From Symbiodinium natans (taxonomy: Eukaryota > Sar > Dinophyceae > Suessiales > Symbiodiniaceae): a DNA stretch of 64,000 bases. The position numbers and the translations under genes are program-made. The notes under the pieces were generated by a model. That model had not been told where the DNA came from. It made no database searches and saw only the letters and a program-made list of their open reading frames with translations. This document shows, one piece after another, positions 54,181 to 62,400 of this stretch. Position 1 is the first letter of the stretch; the number at the start of each line of letters is the position of its first letter. The stretch is from the NCBI GenBank assembly GCA_905221605.1, contig CAJNDS010000579.1, positions 46,207 to 110,206 of the forward strand, given 5' to 3'.

Positions 54181-54236
54181 CTTACCTGTAAATGGCTGTA
54201 ATTATATTCTATAATTACCATTTACCTCTAGGTAAG
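54181..54236. repeat. Hairpin-forming inverted repeat, unit 2 right
   Basis: Same sequence as 52209-52264. Confidence 0.72.
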
Positions 54237-54330
54237 ACTAGAAGGTCATTTGTTGACATTCCCGTCAAGGTGTGTTACGCTCCTGTACGTGAGAAGGCTT
54301 TAGCTGAGCACTCAGGCTTAAGCTTAAGAG

Positions 54331-54443
54331 TTTAGGGTTTAGGGTTTAGGGTTTAGGGTTTAGGGTTTAGGGTTTAGGGTTTAGGGTTTAGGGTTTAGGG
54401 TTTAGGGTTTAGGGTTTAGGGTTTAGGGTTTAGGGTTTAGGGT
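54331..54443 (+). repeat. Interstitial telomere array 3 (TTTAGGG)n
   Basis: About 16 copies, ending in a ggtgtagc variant. Confidence 0.95.
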
Positions 54444-54784
54444 GTAGCACCGGTCAGCTGGACGCGATAGTTTTAAGACATGCCCACCCCAAGGCCACCC
54501 AATCACAACTCACGGCAAAACCAAGCCGGAGCCAGCCAAAACCAGCCAGCCATTCAACATTTTTCTGCGTCGGATTAGCTACATGGCGAAAGTGTGGTTA
54601 TGAAATGAGGCCTTATGAAAAACATGCCCAGAAGCTTGTGTTCAGGACATGTAATTAAAGAAACTGCAGCCAAAAAAAATTAGGTTTTGCGTTGGGGGAG
54701 TCTTCGGCCGGAGGGCCTTCTCATTGTTTTCTTTTTTCTCTATGTCGGATTGTCGAGCAGGTTTTTTCGAAGCTTTGCGCAACA
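54444..54784. other. Unique spacer after array 3
   Basis: About 340 bases of non-repetitive DNA. A frame from the ATG at 54742 (MSDCRAGFFEALRNIVRSFR) runs on into the 32-bp minisatellite. There is no other evidence that it is a gene. Confidence 0.35.
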
Positions 54785-55985
54785 TAGTCAGAAGTTTCCG
54801 AGCTAAAGGCTCAGAAATGGTCTGGGAGAAGCGCAAAGAAACTCAGAAATGGTCTGGGGGCAGCCCAGAATCCCAGAAATCCCAAAAAAGTTGGTCTGGG
54901 AGAAGCTCAGAAATTGGGGGGGCAGCCCGTGGTCGGGTGAAGCCCAAAAAAATTCTGAAATGGTCTGTGAAAAGCCCAGAAACCCAAAAAGGCTCCAAGA
55001 AACTGTCCGGGAGGAGCTCTACAAGCTGCAGAAACGGCTCAGAAACTGTCCTGGAGGAGCTCAAAAAAAAAGGTGCAGAAATTGTCCGGGAGGAACCCCA
55101 AAAGGCTCAGAAACTGTGCGGGAGAAGCCCAAAAAGGCTCAGAAACTGTCCGGGAGGAATCGCAAAAGGCTCAGAAATTGTGCGGGAGAAGCCCAAAAAG
55201 GCTCATAAACTGTCCGGAAGGTCCCAAAAAGGCTCAGAAACTGTCCGGGAAAAGCCCAAAAAGGCTCAGAAATTGTCCAGGCGGAGCCCAAAAAGGCTCA
55301 GAAACTGTCCGAAGCAGCCCAAAAAGGCTCAGCAACTGTCCGGGAGGAGCCCAAAAAGCCCAAAAAGGCTCAGAAATTGTCCGGCGGGAGGAGCCCAAAA
55401 AGGCTCCAAGAAACTGTCCGGGAGAACCCAAAAAGGCTCCCTCAGAAACTGTCCGAAAGGAGCCCAAAAAGGCTCCAAAAGAGCCACTGTCCGGGAGGCC
55501 AAAAAGGCTCAGATACTGTCCGGGAGGAGCCGAAACTGTCCGGGACGAGCCCAAAAAGGCTCAGAAACTGTCCGGGAGGAGCCCACAAAGGCTCGGAAAC
55601 TGTCCGGGAGGAGCCCAAAAAGGCTCAGAAACTGTCCGGGAGAAGCCCGAAAAGGCTCAGAAACTGTCCGAAAGGAGCCCAAAAAGGCTCAGAAACTGTC
55701 CGGGAGGAGCCCGAAAAGGCTCAGAAACTGTGCGGGAGGAGCCCAAAAAGGATCAGAAACTGTCCGGGAGGAGCCCACAAAGGCTCAGAAACTGTCCGGA
55801 AGGCCCAAAAAAGCTCAAAAACTGTCCGGGAGGAGCCCAAAAAGGCTCAGAAACTGTCCGGGAGGAGCCCAAAAAGGCTCTGAAACTGTCCGGGAGGAGC
55901 CCAAAAAGGCTCAGAAACTGTCCGGGAGGAGCCCAAAAAGGCTCAGAAACTGTCCGGGAGGAGCCCAAAAGGCTCATAAAGCAAG
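54785..55985. repeat. 32-bp minisatellite, open in all three + frames
   Basis: The unit is cccaaaaaggctcagaaact followed by gtccgggaggag. It is well conserved from about 55060 to 55985 (near 30 copies) and more decayed to the left. 32 is 2 modulo 3, so three units cycle through the frames and each frame reads a 32-residue Arg/Lys-rich period (KRLRNCPGGAQKGSETVREE in part). The three overlapping open frames reach 168-422 codons. I treat this as a satellite, not a gene. Confidence 0.85.
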
Positions 55986-56201
55986 GCCGTAGCTCAAGGG
56001 AAGGAGACGCCCCCGCCTTCCGCGAGCAAAAAAGTGTGGGGTTTAGGGTAATACAATATATCCGTGACAGTGCTTGGCGACCAAGCTTGGCGACCCCTCA
56101 GGGCTGCGGTTGGCAGGCTCTGCAGCTCAGCAGAGCCTGCCATGGTCTCGCTGAGCGCTCGACGGCGCCCACTCACCTCTAGAATGAGAGGGGTGGTGGG
56201 C

Positions 56202-56583
56202 GGGTTTAGGGTTTAGGGTTTAGGGTTTAGGGTTTAGGGTTTAGGGTTTAGGGTTTAGGGTTTAGGGTTTAGGGTTTAGGGTTTAGGGTTTAGGCTTTAG
56301 GGTTTAGGGTTTAGGGTTTAGGGTTTAGGGTTTAGGGTTTAGGGTTTAGGTTGTAGGGTTTAGGGTTTAGGGTTTAGGGTTTAGGGTTTAGGGTTTAGGG
56401 TTTAGGGTTTAGGGTTTAGGGTTTAGGGTTTAGGGTTTAGGGTTTAGGGTTTAGGGTTTAGGGTTTAGGGTTTAGGGTTTAGGGTTAGGTTTAGGGTTTA
56501 GGGTTTAGGGTTTAGGGTTTAGGGTTTAGGGTTTAGGGTTTAGGGTTTAGGGTTTAGGGTTTAGGGTTTAGGGTTTAGGGTTT
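56202..56583 (+). repeat. Interstitial telomere array 4 (TTTAGGG)n
   Basis: About 54 copies with rare variants (tttaggc, ttgtaggg, ggttaggt). The longest of the four arrays, same orientation. Confidence 0.95.
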
Positions 56584-56612
56584 ATAGAAATTGTATAGGG
56601 TTTGTGTCCGGA

Positions 56613-56668
56613 GTTTTGGGGGGTTTTGGGGGGTTTTGGGGGGTTTTGGGGGGTTTTGCCGGGTTTTG
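56613..56668 (+). repeat. (GGGGGGTTTT)n tract
   Basis: Four to five units of six G and four T, decaying to gccgggttttg. It lies 30 bases after telomere array 4 on the same strand and has G-quadruplex potential. Confidence 0.88.
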
Positions 56669-56754
56669 TTTTTTGCCTTTCAATGTTTTACATTTTTGTT
56701 GGTTGGGCTTGGGGGGGCCGGGGGGTCTGGGGGGCTGGGGTGGGGGGGCTTGCG

Positions 56755-57640
56755 CCAGAATTCAAATTTTGAAGGTCTGTATCGGCCCAAAACCTCTAGA
56801 ATTAAAATTTTGAAAGCCTGGGAATCTTTGGATATGGATCCCAAAACTCTAGATTTCAAATTTGGAAGATCTGGGGATTTCTGGATAATTGATCAAAATC
56901 TCCAGTATTCCTCCAGGGTTCAAATTTTGAAGGCCTGGGGATCTTTGGATATCGATTCAAAACCTCTGGAATTTTCGGAATTCAAATTTTGAAGGATTTG
57001 GTAAATTCTGGATATCTGAGTAAACCTCTACATTTCAAATTTTGAAGGTCTGGGGATCTTTGGATATCGGACCCAAACCTCTAGACTTAAAATTTTGAAA
57101 GTCTGGGAATCTTTGGATATGGATCCAATGGATATTTGATCAACATCTCCAGAATAAAAACCTTGAAGGCCTGGGAATCTTTGGATATCGGACGAAAATC
57201 TCTGGAATGTCCGGAATTCAAATTTTGAAGGATTTGGTAAATTCTGGATATCTGAACATAATCTCCAGAATTCAAATTTTGAAGGTCTGGGAGTCTTTGG
57301 ATACCGGAGCAAAACCTCTAGAATTAAAATTTTGAAAGTCTGGGAATCTTTGGATATGGATCCCAAAACTCTAGATTTCAAATTTGGAAGATCTGGGGAT
57401 TTCTGGATAATTGATCAAAAACTCCAGAATTCCTCCAATTTAGAAGGTCTGGGGGTCTTTGGATGTCGATTCAAAATCTCTGGAATTTTCGGAATTCAAA
57501 TTTTGAGGGATTTGATAAATTCTGGATATCTGAATAACTCCTCCAAAAATCTCTAGAATTCAAATTTGGAAGATCTGGGGGCTTCTGGATAATTGATCAA
57601 AACCTCCAGAATTAAAATCTTGAAGATCTGGGAATTCTTT
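56755..57640. repeat. Degenerate ~60-bp AT-rich satellite
   Basis: The recurrent phrases are attcaaattttgaaggtctg, ggatctttggatatc and aaacctctagaatt, at roughly 55-70-bp spacing through about 14 copies. Some units replace ttttgaagg with tttggaagatctgggg. Open frames on minus are repeat by-products. Confidence 0.8.
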
Positions 57641-58521
57641 TTAAGGGTATTCATTATAATTCTCCTGATGTCCCGAATCTTTGTTGACCCTTGTCTGTGG
57701 GTGTTAGCCTCGAAGTTTCGATATATTATTACAATTGATATGGTTCCACGAATATTTGAATTACATATCTTGTAATTTGAATAATTTTCTGGATTGCAAT
57801 TCTTTAGAATGATAATTGTTCATTTCACCCCCTCGAAATTTCAGAGAATATAGATGAATTTCAATTAATATTGGTATTGTTTTTGCAAATTCGGATTTCA
57901 ATTCTATGACATCGGATATTGTATCCGGACTATTTGGGGTGGAAAGGACAATATTTTCGGTCCCACGATCTCTTGAGCCTTCTCGGGGAGGAAAAGAATT
58001 TGATTTGTTGCTGGAGGTGTCTCTTCGGCAACATTTGATTTTACAATTCATTAAAACCTTTCTGAATTCCGTGGAAGAGACGGACCTGATGCTTGAAGGT
58101 CTGGTGGTCGTCTGTCCATGTCTGCAGTTCTGGGCCAGGAGAAGTTGAGCATGTTGGTTCTTGACAGCCAATGCTTGTAATTCCTGTCTTTCGTCTTGTC
58201 ATGGTGATATTGATTTGATTGTTTCGACACCTCGTCTCGCTTTTTGGATAGGTTTCTGAAAGAAAACCATGTCTTTTGTTTGGGGTAACTCTAATCTTGA
58301 GCCCGCAGAGAAGAGCGGCGCAGTTGTTGCTCAGGTTTGCTGGGTCGCCAGTCTTGCCACACATCCATCCATCACATGAGCATGAGCTGGCGCCTTGGTT
58401 TCTGCCTTGCCTTGTGCGATCTCGCGTGAGAACGCTGGTCTGTGGGGGGGTGAAACGTTGGCGTGGAGCACCAGAGGTGTCCTCGCGGCATCACAACATT
58501 GTTAGGAGATGGCATCCGCGG
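57641..58521. other. No supported gene; possible Helitron 3' flank
   Basis: It lies downstream of the minus-strand Josephin ORF. Open frames at 57906-58148 (+) and 57761-58171 (-) have no motif. The Helitron 3' terminus (hairpin plus CTRR on the minus strand) would be expected here or further left, but I could not place it. Confidence 0.35.
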
Positions 58522-59034
58522 CTAGACCTCTCGGATGCAGTAGGTCGCGGGATGTCGAGCGAGCTCCGCCAAGAAGACGGCTTCCGGTATCTGCTCTGCT
58601 CTGCGGGTACGAGCCAGGGAGTCCACCCTGAAGATCTTCTCATGGAAATATCGATATGCCACCCAGTGTGCGTTGTCCCGGTTCTGCACCGGCCCGGCAG
58701 CTGCTTCCAGATCGTGCTTGCTCACGACGGGTTGAAGGTCCATTTGCCACCTCACACGACCAAAAGCAGCCATGGCTTTGGTTTGCAGTACATGCGCAAG
58801 CACTTCCGAGGAGTAGAAGCCACCTGGCGCCGCGTGGTCCTCTGCAGCTTCACCTCGTTCCACCCCACCTTCTTCGAGGACAACCTGCACGGCGTTGTCC
58901 ATGTCCGCTTCAGTGAAGAAGGCTGCCCCCAAGGCCATGTTCAGGGCGTGCATGCCGCAGAGAGCTTGCTCTTGCGCCTCAAAATACAGGCCTGCAGGTG
59001 TGTCTTGATCGGGTCGGCTGCCTGTCCGTTGCAT
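58522..59034 (-). CDS. Josephin-family cysteine protease (deubiquitinase) domain protein
   Basis: 170 residues from the ATG at 59034 (numbering from this Met). Josephin enzymes (ataxin-3 family) cleave ubiquitin isopeptide bonds with a Cys-His-Asn/Asp triad. The order and spacing fit well. LYFEAQEQALCGMHALNMAL carries Cys26, equivalent to the HEKQEGSLCAQHCLN block of ataxin-3. GAAFFTEADM follows. GGFYSSEVLAHVL matches the GFFS block. NAHWVAYR carries His123, FRVDSL carries Asp138, and VFLAELARHPATYCIREV matches the end of the domain. The usual length of ~170-180 residues is met. The frame continues 12 codons upstream of the ATG to a TAG, so it may instead be the frameshifted C-terminus of the Helitron polyprotein; it overlaps the zinc-finger segment by 56 bases. 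Confidence 0.75.
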   Translation of the reverse strand: MQRTGSRPDQDTPAGLYFEAQEQALCGMHALNMALGAAFFTEADMDNAVQVVLEEGGVERGEAAEDHAAPGGFYSSEVLAHVLQTKAMAAFGRVRWQMDLQPVVSKHDLEAAAGPVQNRDNAHWVAYRYFHEKIFRVDSLARTRRAEQIPEAVFLAELARHPATYCIREV

Positions 59035-59464
59035 CTTGGCCAAAGACCCGGCCGCGCAAGAGCTTTCTGCAGCCCGTTTTGCCTAGGCCCATGAAGACGA
59101 ACTTTGCTTTGCATTTTGCTTTGGCCTTTGCTTTGCTTTTGGCGTTCGTCTTGGCTGGTGGCTTGGCCGGGCACTTGCGCTTATGAGCCTTGATGGCAGC
59201 TTTGGTGTTGGGAGCCTCCGTGCCGCATAGTGCACAACACCAGGGCCGCTCGATGCGCTCGCCGTGGTCTGGCTTGAGACGGTTCCAGTCGGGCGTCCCC
59301 ATCTCAGCTAGTCGTCTTTCATAGAACTCCTTGTTCTGCTCCGGCTTGAACAACGCCTTCCAGAGATCCGGGCCGTCCCGGTCGGCTTGCTGCGCCTTCA
59401 GCTTGGTCAGGGCCCACTCTGCGTTGGCGTTGAACCGCAAAGCCTTGGGGTTGAAGAGCTCCAA
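58979..59464 (-). pseudogene. Displaced C-terminus of the Helitron helicase: zinc finger and Lys/Ala tail
   Basis: This frame has no ATG at its start and begins ELFNPKALRFNANAEWALTK, which is how PIF1/Helitron helicases continue after the AYVALSR motif. It therefore belongs to the large ORF but is one frame off. Downstream come CCALCG and HKRKC (a C-x2-C-x11/12-H-x3-C zinc finger) and a KSKAKAKAKCKAK stretch that could bind nucleic acid or act as a nuclear signal. It ends at a stop at 58979-58981. It is not an independent gene. Confidence 0.7.
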
Positions 59465-62400
59465 GCTGCAGAGTGCCGCAGCGGCTCAGGGCGACGTAGG
59501 CTTGACCTTCTGCGAAGATGGTGTGATCGAGGCGGGTATGCGCTCCGTCCTTACAGGTAGCTGCCTGGCTCTTGTGGATCGAGATGGCTTTGGCGAGAAC
59601 GAGCGGGAATTGATGCCTCGATGCCTTGCTGCCGTCTCTGTCAAGGTACGTGGCCGAGCGCCTCGAGATTGCCACACAGGAAGTTTCGTGCTCTGCTCGC
59701 CAAGTGGCCCCAGCATTCTTCTCGAAAGAAACCCAGATCCTCTCGACTTCCCCGCCGGCTTTCTCGGTGTCAATGTGCTCCACCGTGCCACAGGCGCCAT
59801 TGACCAAGCCATCTCGCACGTCGATGTTGTATCTGAGCATGACACGGAGCCCAATGGCCACCTGCAGCAGGCCTACCAAGCCACCCGTGTTCTCCGGCTC
59901 GGCCCAGACGGCATCTGGAGACAGCGGCACACCGGTCTTGACGTTGGTGTCGACAGCTGGGCAATCGTGTAGCTGTTCTCCTGTGTTCAAGACGTGCTCT
60001 TCCTTGTAGCGGCGGTTGCTTTCGGCGACTGCTTGGCGAGTGGCGTATAGGTTCACGGCTTTCGGGGCGGGCCGCTTCTTGCTGCCTTTCTTGATCACCA
60101 TATTCCGCAGCACCTCAATGTCGGCGTCGGTCTGCTGTCCCACCCGAACGCGTGCCAGCAGAGCGGCCCAGGCTGGGTCGCGTGCGGCCCGCTGGTTTCC
60201 TTCTAACTCGCAGAGCTGGAAGAGCAGCCAAAGCCGGCTGGCGAAGGCCTGCAGCCCGCTTGGTGGAGGCAACTGATACAGGTCCCCGGCAAAGATGACG
60301 TGCAGTCCTCCGAAGGGCAGGGTTTGCAGATCTCTGGCAAGACGGAGATGCTGATCCAGACGCTCCAACATCCAGGAGGGGATGAAGCTCATCTCGTCAA
60401 CGAACAGAACGCTGACCTTCGACCAGATGTCTCTGAGAGTGGCTAACTTCTGGCGGTCCGGCAGCGGCATGTCGCAGGCCTTGCCGTGGCTTTGGTTCAC
60501 TACGGGGAGCAAGCAACATTGATGGAGGGTGACACCGTTGATGTTGAATGCTGCCACACCCGTGGGCGCCGCTATGATGCATCCTTTCTTGCTTTGCCGC
60601 AGGACGTGAGCTGCTGCGCGTACCACCACGGACTTGCCGCTGCCGCCGGGCCCGTGGAGGAGCATGTGCAGACGCTGAGTATTCTGCGTGTCCTTGGTGT
60701 TCGGCTGCCTCAGAACTGACTGGACGATGTGCTCCATGGCTTGGCACTGGCGCGTGGTCTCCGGGCAGGGGTTCTCAACCGTCAACATCTCGAATGATTC
60801 TTCGCCTTCCTCGACCGGCGCAAAGGCATTGAGGGCAGCTCCGGTGGGCACAGAGTCCGGGGCCAGGAAGTCGATGTCTCCTCCATACCGCTCCTTCAGT
60901 GCATCCAATATTTGCAAGGAATCCTTGTAGTTCTCCTCGGCAACCTTGCTGTTGGCCCAGCCGTCCCGCAGGTTTGCCGGATGCATCTTGGCCTTCATGT
61001 ACATCGTCGCTTGTACGGCCTGCAGCTTGCGGGCGGCGTCGACGGTCCCATCTAGCTGAGGGAAGCATCTCGACCGAAGGAAGTCTGGGTGGCCGCGCAC
61101 GTCTCGGGCGATGCGCTGGAACGCTGCTGCATGGCTTCCTGCATCCTGCTCCAACAGCCAATCTCCAGGTTCCTTCCACACCAAGTGCAGCAGCAACTTG
61201 GAGTAGTAGAAAGCTTCGGCCTCCTCGTCCGGGTTGAAGTTCTGGTAGCCGACGATTGCAGGGCGCCTGCGAGGCTGTGGTTCTTGCACGCCGATGTACT
61301 TGAAAGCCGCGCAAAAGTCCAGGAAGGTGACTTCACTAAACCGACAGGAAACCGGCTCCGTGCCTTCCACTGGCAAGGTCGTCTCATGTTCACCGAAGGT
61401 GGTTTGCATTTCCCGGTACCAGTGATGAGCAACAGGCAGGTTCCCACCTTGGCGCATCTTCTTGTTGCGGTAGTCAGTGGGCTGCTGCAAGGCCACCTGT
61501 TCCTCGTCCTTGGGCACCCACACAGTCCAGGTGTCTGGAGGCCCTACCTGTACCCAGACGTTGTCCCTGGAGAATTCGATGATCGGGAAGCCCAGCAGAA
61601 GGTGGCATGCCTCGAAGGTCGACGTGGTCCTGCCCTGCAACGCCGCGTGGGCTGCCTTGTAGATCTTCTGATTGTCGAGGCCGGCGCCTGCGCTCTGACT
61701 TGTTAGGATGGCAAGGATGTTTTCCATTCGCCGCTGCGCTTCGCGATCCTCCTCCGACTTGAAAGTGTAGCCCAGTATGTACCGACTGGCGCTGGTGAGC
61801 TCGCAGATGACCTGCAGGTCCATGCTTGCCCTCCACCTTCTCAAGATTCGAATGTTGTACTGTCCCATCATGCTGTCTCCCTTCACTCGTCTCGTCGCAA
61901 GGCTGCTCTTCCAGCGGCTGTTGGCGTACTGCTCATGCGATGTTCGACGCCGAGTCCGGGGCTCTGCATCATGTGGAAATCCAAATCGACAGGCGCCTTC
62001 TGAGTACATGCCGCAATATGGCGTGTGGTTGTGCACCACCTCTGCGGACAGCTTTGCGTTCACTTCTCTATCTCTGGGTGGTACGCGGTGGGATTGGCGC
62101 CACGTGTTCGGGGACTTGGTGCAGATGTACTTGTCGCTGAGGTCCTCCGCACACCTGGGGATGAAGTTCTCCATGGCCTCATCGTCAGACCAGTCTGGAA
62201 CCGGTGTCTCTGCTGCTTGTTCGGAGTCTTCGTCGTCGGGCGCCATCTTGTCTGGCTGCTGCTTTGCTTTGGCCCACTCTTCGATCCAAAGCAGGATGTG
62301 AGCGTGGGGGTAGCCCCGCTTTTGCCATTCTATGCGAATGATGTAGTCCAACACTTTGAAAGGAGGCCGTTCCTTGCGCATGCGGCGATGAAGGCCTGCA

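Larger units (their letters stand above)
52416..54330. repeat. Subtelomere-like unit 2
   Basis: Nearly identical to unit 1 over the first ~400 bases and the last ~170. It is about 430 bases longer because of extra ~120-150-bp modules and a variant block (ctcacggagcctcctttggg, 53840-53870). It carries the same two hairpins. Confidence 0.85.

Noticed and set aside
58276-59094. 272-codon open frame on +
   Set aside because: Antisense of the Josephin ORF, which has clear family motifs on the minus strand.
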